Origin: JAAYAY01 sp964563135
GTDB taxonomy: Bacteria; Planctomycetota; Planctomycetia; Pirellulales; Thermoguttaceae
Direction: 5' to 3'
NCBI GenBank assembly: GCA_964563135.1
Contig: CAZLWV010000007.1
Location: forward strand, 1-64,000
Length of the DNA: 64,000 nt
Shown here: positions 8,692-17,912 of the stretch, piece by piece
How the letters are laid out: each line of letters begins with the position of its first letter
Position numbering within the stretch: the first letter of the stretch is position 1
Notes under the pieces: generated by a model
Told to the model about the DNA's origin: nothing
Seen by the model: the letters and a program-made list of their open reading frames with translations, nothing else
Database searches by the model: none
Program-made: the position numbers and the translations under genes

Positions 8692-9549
8692 TCAGCGATC
8701 CAGGATCTGCAGACTCTCGCTCGGAAGGACGGCGTTCAGACTGCCGGAACGGAAACCGATCAGGTCAAGCGAGACATAGCGGAAGCCCGCATCGAGCAGC
8801 GCCGCAGTCACCTCGTCTCGAAAGGCGGGGTCCAGAAACCGCCCCATCGCCTCGGCCGCCACCTCGATTCTCGCCATATCCCCCCTGTGGTAGCGAACGC
8901 GAAGCGGCTGGAACCCCTTTCCTCGCAGAAAACGCTCGGCGCGGTCGACCATGGCCAGCCTCTCCGGCGTCACCTGTTCCCCGTAGGCGATCCGGCTGCT
9001 CAGGCAGGGAGTGGCCGGTTTGTCCCAGATAGAAAGACCCCATGATGCGGCGAGCTCGCGGATCTCCGCCTTGGTGAATCCGCATTCAGCCAACGGGCTG
9101 CGAATTCGCTGCTCGCGGGCCGCCCGCATTCCCGGGCGATGCTCTCCTCGATCGTCCCGGTTCGAACCGTCGCAGACCACCGACACCCCGAGTCGCTGGC
9201 TGAGCTGCTCCACCTGGGAAAACAACTCCGTCTTGCAGTGGTAGCAGCGATTGGCATCATTTCTCTGATACTCGGGATTCGACACTTCGCCCGTCTGCAG
9301 AATCTCGTGGCGAATGCCGATCTGGCTGGCCAACTGGCAGCATTCCTCCAGTTCCCCCGCCGCCAGACTCGCACTCACCCCGGTCGCGGCAACCGCATGA
9401 TCGCCGAGAGCCACTTGGGCCGCTTTCGCCAGTACCGTGCTGTCCAATCCCCCTGAGAAGGCCACCGCACAGCTCCCGTAACTCCGGAGCAGTCCGATCA
9501 GTCGATCACGCTTGGCAGCAACCTCTGGCGACAACTCGGTTCTCGTCAT
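8692..9549 (-). CDS. larE: ATP-dependent sacrificial sulfur transferase LarE
   Basis: 285 residues from the ATG at 9549. An in-frame upstream start at 9609 would run through the putative small RNA and is less likely. It has a PP-loop ATPase motif SGGLDST (about residues 32-38), a CYHCK motif (102-106) and PCLSSR (181-186), whose Cys matches the position of the sacrificial cysteine of Lactobacillus LarE. LarE adenylates and sulfurises the P2CMN precursor of the nickel-pincer nucleotide used by lactate racemase-like enzymes. larB lies 2.2 kb away on the same strand, separated by nnrD and a DUF2784 gene. larC and larA are not in the window. Confidence 0.9.
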   Translation of the reverse strand: MTRTELSPEVAAKRDRLIGLLRSYGSCAVAFSGGLDSTVLAKAAQVALGDHAVAATGVSASLAAGELEECCQLASQIGIRHEILQTGEVSNPEYQRNDANRCYHCKTELFSQVEQLSQRLGVSVVCDGSNRDDRGEHRPGMRAAREQRIRSPLAECGFTKAEIRELAASWGLSIWDKPATPCLSSRIAYGEQVTPERLAMVDRAERFLRGKGFQPLRVRYHRGDMARIEVAAEAMGRFLDPAFRDEVTAALLDAGFRYVSLDLIGFRSGSLNAVLPSESLQILDR

Positions 9550-9584
9550 TGCAGTCACTCGATCCCCTTGGCAAACGCCTGTTT

Positions 9585-9657
9585 CCCAGGCAGCAGGCAC
9601 GCGCACCATGGGCGGCTCTGGCTGCTTCCTGCACTAAGTCTAGGCGGCCTGGGCGCA
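9585..9657 (-). ncRNA. Candidate signal recognition particle (4.5S-like) RNA
   Basis: On the minus strand the sequence contains CTAGAC and, after a short loop, GGAAGCAGCC, the two sides of the conserved domain IV of bacterial SRP RNA that binds Ffh. The 3' part GCGCGTGCC resembles the segment that follows it in E. coli 4.5S RNA. The element is closed by CCCAGGC / GCCTGGG (9653-9647 with 9591-9585). The loop between the two domain IV strands is not the usual GGAA tetraloop and the RNA is short (about 73 nt), so the assignment is tentative. It sits immediately upstream of larE. Confidence 0.45.
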
Positions 9658-9658
9658 T

Positions 9659-9700
9659 AAAAAAAGCCGCCAGGTTTGCGGAGCCCGCCAACCTGCCGGC
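9659..9700 (-). terminator. Strong hairpin with T-run (minus strand)
   Basis: Nested stems GCCG / CGGC, CAGGTT / AACCTG and GCGG / CCGC between 9666 and 9700 are followed on the minus strand by seven T's (9665-9659). It is a typical Rho-independent terminator. It separates the 9.7-10.1 kb RNA region from the SRP-like RNA and larE. Confidence 0.75.
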
Positions 9701-9873
9701 GCAAAAAGCTCATAACATCCCAGACAACCGAAGCTGCAGCATACGTCGGTAGGCGACCTGACCAGCGTCGATTACCAGCCCCCCTGGATGCCTGGAATCG
9801 CTCCTGCGGTTGAACCCGCGTCGCCCGCCTTCCGACCGGCAGTCTCGCTGCTGGAGATGGCCGACAAGATACC

Positions 9874-10095
9874 AAAAAAAGCCGGTTCTCTACCGCAATG
9901 CCGTGGCGGTGCGTTATTGAGAGCCCGTCGCGTAACGGGGGCGACCTGGACCTCAGGTTGTGTGATCCGTTGCGTCCCCAAGGGGACGTCACCGGCTATA
10001 CACGCGGCCGAAGTCGTTGTTTCAGGCACCCAACGGGCAAATTATCGGCTCACCAAGTTAGGACACCGGCAGCACGAACATGATAGAGAACCGGC
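9874..10095 (-). ncRNA. Candidate 6S RNA (SsrS-like regulator of RNA polymerase)
   Basis: A perfect 12-bp inverted repeat, GCCGGTTCTCTA at the 5' end (10095-10084) and its complement at the 3' end (9892-9881), closes a 215-nt element that ends in seven T's (9880-9874). The interior folds by eye as a long imperfect rod: CGTG/CACG and CGGTG/CACCG below, GGGTG/CGCCC, CCTG/CAGG and ACTTCGG/CTGAGGT above, and an apical CGTCCC-CTTG-GGGACG hairpin. Between them lies a large unpaired central bubble with a CCCGT/ACGGG hairpin on its 3' side. This is the architecture of 6S RNA, which mimics an open promoter and sequesters housekeeping RNA polymerase. GAGCCGATA also occurs in E. coli 6S RNA. A weak promoter (TTGGCC, 17 bases, AAGATT) ends a few bases before the 5' end. 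Confidence 0.55.
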
Positions 10096-10271
10096 GTTGA
10101 ATCTTCGCTGATTTCCAGCGTTGGCCAACACCGGAAACAGCCAGGAGTCAACGCGCGCCATCCTAGCAAGTTCCCCGCGACGCGGCAAGAACGTTTGGAG
10201 GGCCGGCGGCACCTTTTTTCCGTGCGGATGTCCACCTGTAAGGGCTGGGAAGACACTCTGGGGCCGGCCCC

Positions 10272-10694
10272 TCAATCCGAACCGCCCGAAAACCGATCTT
10301 CTTTCCGCGACCACCGTGGGGGGATGAAAAGAAACGTCAGCAGTACCACCACTGCAAAGGCAGTGTAGCTCCCGGCGATCACCCGCGGCGACACCTCCAC
10401 GAAAAGCAGTTCGTGGACCCAGTGCGCAACGAAGGAGCCAGGATACGTTGCCACGCCCCCCTGCTTGCGGAGCCAGTTCTCAAGGTCGGTCAGCGGACAC
10501 AGGCCGCCGATCAGGGGAAACGCTGCGATCACGGCGATCAGCCCCAGGTGAACCGAACGAAACCAGGCGTTTCGAATCCACCGCCAGCCCGCAACCCACC
10601 CCACCGGCACGACCAGCAGCCCCAGTACCGCAAAGGCGGCCAACAGAGCGTGAATCACGACGGTCGCGTCGGCCAGTATGCGATAGACCAGCAT
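10272..10694 (-). CDS. DUF2784 family membrane protein
   Basis: 140 residues from the ATG at 10694, preceded by GGAGAA at 9 bases. An upstream TTG at 10718 is less likely. It is a small four-helix membrane protein: segments near residues 8-30, 40-60, 80-95 and 105-125. The conserved pattern HALLAAFAVLGLLVV, PLIGGLCPLTDLENWLR and VHELLF is characteristic of DUF2784, an uncharacterised family. A cysteine and polar residues in GLCPLTDLEN lie between helices. It is on the same strand as nnrD, 135 bp downstream of that gene. Its function is unknown. Confidence 0.85.
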   Translation of the reverse strand: MLVYRILADATVVIHALLAAFAVLGLLVVPVGWVAGWRWIRNAWFRSVHLGLIAVIAAFPLIGGLCPLTDLENWLRKQGGVATYPGSFVAHWVHELLFVEVSPRVIAGSYTAFAVVVLLTFLFIPPRWSRKEDRFSGGSD

Positions 10695-10829
10695 GAGCGT
10701 GCATTCTCCGGCAACCAATCATACCCCCAAGAGATGACCCGCCAGCCGGACAGTTTATTCCCTTCCAAGCCCAGACCGGCAGTCCAGCTACCCCCAGGGG
10801 CATGGATGCACACACCCGGTGAGCGGCTC

Positions 10830-11699
10830 TCAATTCCTGCCGTACCGGGCCATCGCAGCCGGAAGATAGGCCACAAGGTCCTTGGCGATCAGCGATTCCT
10901 CCCCCAGCGACTCCGCCGCGATATCGCCGGCCAGGCCGTGAAGAAACACCCCCAGGCGTGCGGCCTCGAAAGGGCCGAGATTCTGCCCGACAAGCGCAGC
11001 GATCAATCCGGTCAACACATCACCCGAACCGCCGGTCGCCATTCCCGGATTGCCCGTCGTGTTGACGGCGGTTCGGCGTCCATCGGAGACCACAGTCCGA
11101 TGCCCCTTGAGCACAACGACTGCGCCGAACCGAGCCGCAAGCTGCGCCGCCGCCTCCATCCGCTCCTCCTCGCCGCGAGGCTTCATTCCGCAGAGCCGGG
11201 CAAATTCTCCCGGATGGGGCGTGAGTATCCGCGGTCCGGCAACCTGACCGGCGCGATTCTGGCGGGCGGCAAGTGCATTGAGCCCGTCAGCGTCCAGCAC
11301 CAGCGGCACCGGCAGCGTCTCAAAAAGCCGCCCAACGACCGCCTCAAGCCCCAAAGAACACCCCAGACCGGGCCCGAGGGCCACAACCGTGGCCGGTTCC
11401 GCATGGCGAAGAATCTGCGGCAAGGCGTCCAGAGCGATTCGCCCCCGCCGATCGCTCGCCAGCGGCACCGTCATGTAGCAGGGCTCCAGGGCTGCCACCG
11501 TCTCGAGGCATACATCGGGCACCGCAAGTCGAACCAGCCCGGCTCCGCCACGCAGCGCGGCCATTCCCGCAAGGGCTGCAGCCCCCCCCATCCCCCGGGA
11601 ACCGCCGACGATCAATGCCAGCCCAAAATGGCCCTTATGGGCATCTCTGTCGCGCCGCGGAAGACGGGGCAACCCCGACGGAAATGGTTCGGCAGGCAT
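10830..11699 (-). CDS. nnrD: ADP-dependent NAD(P)H-hydrate dehydratase
   Basis: 289 residues from the ATG at 11699; a GTG four codons upstream is possible. It is a ribokinase-like fold of the YjeF C-terminal (carbohydrate kinase-like) family: HKGHFGLALIVGGSRGMGGA near the N-terminus, ALGPGLG, LDADGLNALA, TPHPGEFARL, and the phosphate-binding GNPGMATGGSGDVLTG near residue 220. It converts S-NADHX and NADPHX back to NADH/NADPH using ADP, repairing damaged cofactors in the cytoplasm. The epimerase half (NnrE) is not fused here, unlike in many bacteria, and is not elsewhere in the window. Confidence 0.9.
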   Translation of the reverse strand: MPAEPFPSGLPRLPRRDRDAHKGHFGLALIVGGSRGMGGAAALAGMAALRGGAGLVRLAVPDVCLETVAALEPCYMTVPLASDRRGRIALDALPQILRHAEPATVVALGPGLGCSLGLEAVVGRLFETLPVPLVLDADGLNALAARQNRAGQVAGPRILTPHPGEFARLCGMKPRGEEERMEAAAQLAARFGAVVVLKGHRTVVSDGRRTAVNTTGNPGMATGGSGDVLTGLIAALVGQNLGPFEAARLGVFLHGLAGDIAAESLGEESLIAKDLVAYLPAAMARYGRN

Positions 11700-11786
11700 G
11701 AGACTGGACACTCCCGGGCTTCAAGGACCAACGACGAACACAACAGGGCGCCGGCACACTGAGGCACGCTCAATCACGCGAGTCGC

Positions 11787-12575
11787 TCACCGCCGCAGCC
11801 CCCCTTCTGCCACATTCTTGGCAATCAGCCCCGCGATATACCCACCTTTGAAGCCGGCGTCGATGTTGACCACCGTAACATTGGACGCGCAACTGTTGAG
11901 CATCCCCAGAAGAGCCGCCAATCCGCCAAAGCTGGCTCCGTAACCCACACTCGTGGGCACCGCAATCACCGGGCAGGCCACGTGCCCCCCCACGACGCTC
12001 GGCAGTGCCCCTTCCATCCCCGCAACCACCACAACAGCATCCGCCGTGGTGATCAACGGCAGATTGGCCTGGAGACGGTGAGGACCAGCCACACCCACGT
12101 CCTGGATCGTCGTCACCTCGGCGCCCGTCCACACCGCCGTTTCCCTGGCCTCCTCGGCAACCGGCAGATCGCTCGTCCCCGCCGTCACGATCGCGACCCG
12201 GCCGGTTGTCGATCTCGCCTCAGGCAGTGCAATCCGGAAGGTCCGTCCGACAGGGTTGTATCTGCCGCCGGGGAATCTAACCTCCAGCACGGCAGCTTGC
12301 TCGGCCGACATCCGGGTCGCCAGAATATCGACTCCGCGAGATTGCAGGGCGACGAATATCTTCTCCAGCGCTTCAATCGATTTGCCCTGGGCATACACCA
12401 CTTCCGGAAACCCGCATCGGCGGGATCGGTCCAGATCCAACTGGGCCTCGCCCACGTTGGCAATGGTCGGCCGGCAGATCCGCTCCGCAAAAGCCTCGAC
12501 CGTCAGTTCCCCGCCAACGAGCAACCGGGCCAGCTTCTCGATTTCGTGAGGGTCGTTCCTGTTCATAGGCTCCAT
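11787..12575 (-). CDS. larB: Nickel-pincer cofactor biosynthesis protein LarB
   Basis: About 262 residues from the ATG at 12575 (12566 is the next ATG). The open frame extends upstream to 12749 but that part has no family similarity. The C-terminal two thirds has the AIR-carboxylase-like fold: IVTAGTSDLPVAEEA, GVAGPHRL, VVVAGMEGALPSVVGG, PVIAVPTSVGYGASFGG and LLGMLNSCASNVTVVNID. LarB carboxylates and hydrolyses nicotinic acid adenine dinucleotide to begin nickel-pincer nucleotide synthesis. It works with LarE, which lies 2.2 kb downstream on the same strand. LarC, which inserts nickel, is not seen here. Confidence 0.9.
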   Translation of the reverse strand: MEPMNRNDPHEIEKLARLLVGGELTVEAFAERICRPTIANVGEAQLDLDRSRRCGFPEVVYAQGKSIEALEKIFVALQSRGVDILATRMSAEQAAVLEVRFPGGRYNPVGRTFRIALPEARSTTGRVAIVTAGTSDLPVAEEARETAVWTGAEVTTIQDVGVAGPHRLQANLPLITTADAVVVVAGMEGALPSVVGGHVACPVIAVPTSVGYGASFGGLAALLGMLNSCASNVTVVNIDAGFKGGYIAGLIAKNVAEGGLRR

Positions 12576-12832
12576 CGTAATAGAGGCCCCCGCACGCAAC
12601 CAGTCCGGCTCGCACTCGGCCAGCAGAACTGCAGTTTCCGCCTGGGAGAAGGCCTTTGGGCACTTCCGGCCATGGCCTCCCCTGGCAGACTTGGGGTCCC
12701 GGTGTTCCGCAGGCGGAGGAGAGATCTGCGCTGGCAGCCAGCGGCCCATTTTCGCCGTGGACGCCTTGAGAGAAACCTCCTTTGGGCTTACCCTGAGGGA
12801 TTACGCGAATCTCTTCCCCCTGGATCCGGGTC

Positions 12833-13924
12833 ATGAAAGACCGATACCTTGGCCGCCGCGACAAGCTGCGTTACGCCCTCAAAAAAACCGCTGCCGAGGC
12901 CATCCTGGTCACAAACTTCACCAACGTCACCTATCTGACCGGCTTCACCGGGGATGACACGTACCTGTTGGTGCGGCGAGACGGCGATGTCGTCCTGAGC
13001 GACTTTCGCTATACCACCCAGTTGGAGGAGGAATGCCCGGGCCTCGAAGTCCAGATCCGTCCTCACACATCCACCATGCCGCAGTGGGTGGCCAGGATGC
13101 TGAAGAGCGCCAAGGTCGGGCGTCTGGCTCTTGAGGCCGATTCCGTCTCCTGGGCGCTCCTGAAGGATATCTCCGAGAAGTCCGAGGGCGTTGAGACCAT
13201 TCCTGCGTCAGGCCTCGTGGAGAAACTGCGGGAAATCAAGGACAAGGACGAGATCCAGGAGATCCGGACCGCCATCCAGGCAGCCCAGAAGGCCTTTGGT
13301 GTGCTGCGGGCGACTCTTCGTCCTGACAAGTCGGAACGCCAGGTTCGCGACGAACTGGAATATCATCTGCAGCTCTTCGGCGCAGAGGACCGGGGCTTCG
13401 CATCCATTGTTGCCGTGGGCCCGCGGGCGGCCCTCCCGCATGCCGTCCCGGGAGAAACGCTGGTCGGAAGCGACAACCTCCTCTTAGTCGACTGGGGGGC
13501 AAGGTGCAACCTCTATCGCAGCGACTTGACGAGGGTCCTGATCACCGGTAGAATCTCGCCCAAACTCGAACGTATCTATGGAGTTGTGTTGAACGCTCAA
13601 CTCAGGGCGATCGAGGCCATACGCCCTGGCGTAACCGGCCAGGAGATCGACGGGATCGCCCGAGGAGTGATAGCAGACGCTGGCTTTAGCCGCTTTTTCG
13701 GCCATGGTCTCGGCCATGGCATCGGCCTGGATATCCACGAACTGCCGCGCCTGGCCGCCACAAGCACCACCGTTCTCAAACCCGGCATGGTCGCCACTGT
13801 GGAACCGGGAATCTACATCCCCGGATGGGGCGGTGTCCGAATCGAGGATGATGTTCTCGTCACCCGCGATGGTCATGAAGTGCTGACCTCGGTGCCGAAG
13901 ACACTGGAGGAAATGGCCAACTAG
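12833..13924 (+). CDS. M24 family aminopeptidase (Xaa-Pro peptidase type)
   Basis: 363 residues, typical of bacterial Xaa-Pro aminopeptidase/PepQ-like enzymes. The N-terminal creatinase-like domain (about 1-130) contains YLTGFTGDDTYLLV. The C-terminal pita-bread catalytic domain shows all five metal ligands in order: Asp in LLVDWGARCN, Asp in YRSDLTRV, His in FFGHGLGHGIGL, Glu in VEPGIYIPGWGG, Glu in VRIEDDVLVT. It removes N-terminal residues preceding proline in cytoplasmic peptides. It lies just upstream of accB, a neighbourhood often seen for this family in bacteria. It diverges from larB across about 257 bp that hold no other recognisable feature. Confidence 0.93.
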   Translation: MKDRYLGRRDKLRYALKKTAAEAILVTNFTNVTYLTGFTGDDTYLLVRRDGDVVLSDFRYTTQLEEECPGLEVQIRPHTSTMPQWVARMLKSAKVGRLALEADSVSWALLKDISEKSEGVETIPASGLVEKLREIKDKDEIQEIRTAIQAAQKAFGVLRATLRPDKSERQVRDELEYHLQLFGAEDRGFASIVAVGPRAALPHAVPGETLVGSDNLLLVDWGARCNLYRSDLTRVLITGRISPKLERIYGVVLNAQLRAIEAIRPGVTGQEIDGIARGVIADAGFSRFFGHGLGHGIGLDIHELPRLAATSTTVLKPGMVATVEPGIYIPGWGGVRIEDDVLVTRDGHEVLTSVPKTLEEMAN

Positions 13925-14012
13925 GGCCCCATGACCTGGCGGGAAAAGCAGGCAGTACGCGTGGTTCGACCCCGGCGGTTGTGCTTCACGACGGGCCGAC
14001 GCAAAACAAAGC

Positions 14013-14567
14013 ATGGAATCCATGGACCACAAACATACGCAAAGCGGAGCAAACGGGATGGGCGGGACTAGCACCAACCAGGACGTTTTCGACGTTCGCA
14101 GGATCCGTCGACTCATTGAGTTGATGAACGAGCACGACCTTCAGGAGATGGATCTCCGGCAGGGCGATACCCGGATCCAGTTGCGGCGCCGGGGCGAGAC
14201 CCTCGTCGCAGGCGCTCCCGCGGCCGGCTCATCGCCGCTGCCGCTGCTGGCCCCCGTGCATGCCCCCGTTGCGGCGCCGGCCGCTGCTCCACCGGCTGCC
14301 TCCGCCGCCGCGGCGGAAGACGCCAACACGGTGCTGATCAAGAGCCCCATGGTCGGCACGTTCTATTCCGCCCCCGATCCTGACTCCAGCCCCTACGTCA
14401 AAGTGGGCGATCCGATTGGCAAGGAAACGACCGTCTGCATCGTGGAGGCCATGAAGGTCTTCAACGAGATCCAGGCCGAAGTCTCGGGCACCATCGTCGC
14501 CGTCCTGGTCGAAAACGGCGAGCCCGTCGAGTTCGGCCAACCGCTGTTCCGAGTCAAGACGGGCTGA
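14013..14567 (+). CDS. accB: Biotin carboxyl carrier protein of acetyl-CoA carboxylase
   Basis: 184 residues. The N-terminal helical segment (VRRIRRLIELMNEHDLQEMD) is followed by a flexible Ala/Pro linker (about residues 64-103) and a C-terminal biotinyl domain with VEAMKVFNE, where Lys148 is the biotinylation site. It carries CO2 between the carboxylase and transferase subunits in the first step of fatty acid synthesis. accC follows after 5 bp, so the two are one operon. The carboxyltransferase genes accA and accD are not in the window. An ATG two codons downstream is an alternative start. Confidence 0.95.
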   Translation: MESMDHKHTQSGANGMGGTSTNQDVFDVRRIRRLIELMNEHDLQEMDLRQGDTRIQLRRRGETLVAGAPAAGSSPLPLLAPVHAPVAAPAAAPPAASAAAAEDANTVLIKSPMVGTFYSAPDPDSSPYVKVGDPIGKETTVCIVEAMKVFNEIQAEVSGTIVAVLVENGEPVEFGQPLFRVKTG

Positions 14568-14572
14568 TACCC

Positions 14573-15916
<1,344 letters not shown>

Positions 15917-15967
15917 CTCGCCAGCCAGGCTGGATCCAGTACCCAACAACGCTTTTCGGAGCTTCCC

Positions 15968-17329
15968 ATGGCAACGCCCCTTTCCAGCCCCACCAGGCCC
16001 GCCACAGACCTCAAACGCGTCACGATTCTGTTCTCCGGTGGCCCCGCGCCGGCCGCCAACTCCGTGATCGCCAGCGCCGCCATGTGCTTCTCCCGCGCCG
16101 GCATCGAAGTGCTCGGCATGAAAAACGGCTACACCCACCTGGTCTCCTACAAGCCGGGCAGCAAGCTCGAGGAGGGCAAGGCCTTCACCATCCTGGACCA
16201 CAAGGATCTGGAGGGCCTGCGCACTGCCCAGGGGATCATGATTGGTACCGCCCGCGCCAATCCCGGCAAACCCCTCAAAACGCCCGAGGACCTGACCAAT
16301 CCCGAGAAGACCGCCCAGATGCAGGCGGTGTACGACGCCCTGCGATCGCTCGGCGCCGGCGCCCTGATCTCGATCGGCGGGGACGACACGCTGACCACCG
16401 CCGCCAAGTTCAAGCTCTTCCAGGACAACCTTCCCAAGGGCGCTCCGCGGATCCGCGTGGTCCACCTCCCCAAAACCATCGACAACGACTACAAGGGGAT
16501 CGACTTCACCTTCGGCTACTTCACCGCCGTCGAGATGCTCGCCATCCAGACCCGCAACCTGCTTGCCGACTCCCAGGCGGCTGGAGCCTGGTTCCTCTGT
16601 CAGATCATGGGCCGGGCCGCCGGCTGGCTCACCTACGGCGCCGCCATCGGCGGCGAGGCCAGCCTGGCCATCGGCATGGAAGACATCGACGAGTCGTGGT
16701 GGGGTACCGAGCCGACGATCGAACCCGGCACCGGCAAACCGCTGAAGGACGAGTCCGGCAACGTCGTGATGCGAAAGATCTTCGACGTGCAGAAGCTCGT
16801 CGACCGCATCGCTTCCCTGATCGTCGCCCGCGAGGCGGAAGGCAAGGGCTACGGCGTCGTGCTCATGGCCGAAGGCTTGGCCGAGTTCCTCCCCCTCGAC
16901 GAGATCCACAAGACCCTCAGCGAAGACGAGTACCACAGCCTCAAGCCCGACAGTTTTGGCCACTTCCCCGTCTCCCAGCTCAAGTACTCCAGCCGCCTCG
17001 GCCGCCTCGTCTCCGCCGAATACAAGAAACGCTCCGGGAAGGAGAAGAAGGTCAACGGCCTCCAGTTCGGCTACGAGGTCCGCTGCCACAAGCCCACGGC
17101 CTTCGACGTCGTTCTCGGCAGCCAGCTCGGCGTCGGCGCCTATCGCGCCCTGGCCGAAAGAGGCATGGACGGCGTGATGGTCTCCGTCACCGGCCAGCTC
17201 GGCCTGGTGTTCCCGAAATTCGAAGAACTGGTCAACTACAAGAAGCTCCGCGCTCACTCTCGCCCGATCGTGCCCGGCGAAGACTTCCATCAGCTCGCCC
17301 GCTACCTGGAGACTTGGGTGAGCGAGTAG
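15968..17329 (+). CDS. 6-phosphofructokinase, pyrophosphate-dependent type
   Basis: 453 residues, longer than the 320-residue E. coli PfkA. Two diagnostic residues are visible: GGDDTLTT (137-144), where the second Asp takes the place of Gly found in ATP enzymes, and PKTIDND (168-174), with Lys in place of Gly. Both point to pyrophosphate as the phosphoryl donor. MGRAAGWLTYGAA carries the conserved substrate-binding segment. The enzyme phosphorylates fructose 6-phosphate in glycolysis, probably reversibly. It shares a strand with accBC and ends before a strong terminator. PPi-type enzymes are common in planctomycetes. Confidence 0.9.
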   Translation: MATPLSSPTRPATDLKRVTILFSGGPAPAANSVIASAAMCFSRAGIEVLGMKNGYTHLVSYKPGSKLEEGKAFTILDHKDLEGLRTAQGIMIGTARANPGKPLKTPEDLTNPEKTAQMQAVYDALRSLGAGALISIGGDDTLTTAAKFKLFQDNLPKGAPRIRVVHLPKTIDNDYKGIDFTFGYFTAVEMLAIQTRNLLADSQAAGAWFLCQIMGRAAGWLTYGAAIGGEASLAIGMEDIDESWWGTEPTIEPGTGKPLKDESGNVVMRKIFDVQKLVDRIASLIVAREAEGKGYGVVLMAEGLAEFLPLDEIHKTLSEDEYHSLKPDSFGHFPVSQLKYSSRLGRLVSAEYKKRSGKEKKVNGLQFGYEVRCHKPTAFDVVLGSQLGVGAYRALAERGMDGVMVSVTGQLGLVFPKFEELVNYKKLRAHSRPIVPGEDFHQLARYLETWVSE

Positions 17330-17364
17330 TGGTTGCGGCCGCAGAGCGAATCCCTGGAGATCCC

Positions 17365-17396
17365 AAAACGCCCCAGTCAAACACCGGGGCGTTTTT
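17365..17396. terminator. Bidirectional Rho-independent terminator
   Basis: AAAACGCCCC (17365-17374) pairs with GGGGCGTTTT (17386-17395) around an 11-base loop, with further T's. It follows the phosphofructokinase stop by 35 bp. The A-run on the other side would let it work on both strands. Confidence 0.85.
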
Positions 17397-17912
17397 GTTG
17401 CGCCTCTATGCCCGCGATTCCGTTTCCTTGGGACCGGAATAGCCCACTCCGAACGGAAAACTCGCCAGCAGCCGCGCCTTCACCCCTTCCACTCCCGGCC
17501 GCTCATAGCAGCTCATCTTCTCCAGGATGGCATCCAGTCCCGTCGCATCCGCCGGCGTCACCGCGCAACAATGGCATCTATGGCAACAATGCAAACAATG
17601 CAGAGAACGCACCCGCCACCGTAATCGCCACGTCGACAAGCCTCCCGCTACCCCCTCTTGCATATCCGGAACCGCTGCTCCTCACCCTGCACCTATCACC
17701 AGACGCTGCCCCCCGCCAATACTTGCCCCTCCTTGGCGAATCACGTATAAACGCAAACGGTAAAGGCAGAAACCACAACGCACGGTCTTGCTTTGAGCCT
17801 TTGTTATTTGCGTTTCTGGTTCCATTTCGGATTTCGTGCTTCGCATTTCGGATTTCAAAACTGAGCGCACCATGCGCACAAGTCCCGAACTGAGACACTA
17901 AAGGGGGGGCCT
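17397..17912 (+). other. Intergenic region with no gene
   Basis: About 515 bases. Frames crossing it have no family similarity. Composition shifts to AT-rich after about 17750. It ends in a short direct-repeat cluster (17823-17856) and the GGGGGGG ribosome site of lemA. Confidence 0.55.
17823..17856. repeat. 13-bp direct repeat in AT-rich intergenic DNA
   Basis: CATTTCGGATTTC occurs at 17823-17835 and again at 17844-17856, separated by 8 bases that are a variant of the same unit. It resembles degenerate 'CGAAATCCGAA' intergenic repeats seen in planctomycetes (recalled, not searched). Confidence 0.6.

Larger units (their letters stand above)
9550..10271 (-). other. RNA-rich stretch without protein genes
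   Basis: About 720 bases between larE and the DUF2784 gene with no supportable protein frame. It contains three structured elements, all reading on the minus strand: a 6S-like RNA, a strong hairpin plus T-run, and an SRP-like RNA. The segment 9701-9873 between the first two holds no recognisable element, and neither does 10097-10270. Confidence 0.6.

Noticed and set aside
9780..9840. A T-arm-like GCGGGTTCAACCGC suggesting tmRNA or tRNA
   Set aside because: The loop has 6 bases, there is no CCA end, and no tag-peptide or acceptor pairing is found.
9555..9992. 145-codon minus-strand frame covering the RNA region
   Set aside because: It crosses the terminator hairpin and part of both RNA candidates and has no similarity to known proteins.
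9874..10096. RNase P RNA, because of GAGAACCGGC near the 3' end
   Set aside because: The universally conserved GAGGAAAGTCC-type 5' segment is missing.
17333..17893. 186-codon frame across the gap before lemA
   Set aside because: It runs through the phosphofructokinase terminator and the direct repeats; composition is not protein-like.
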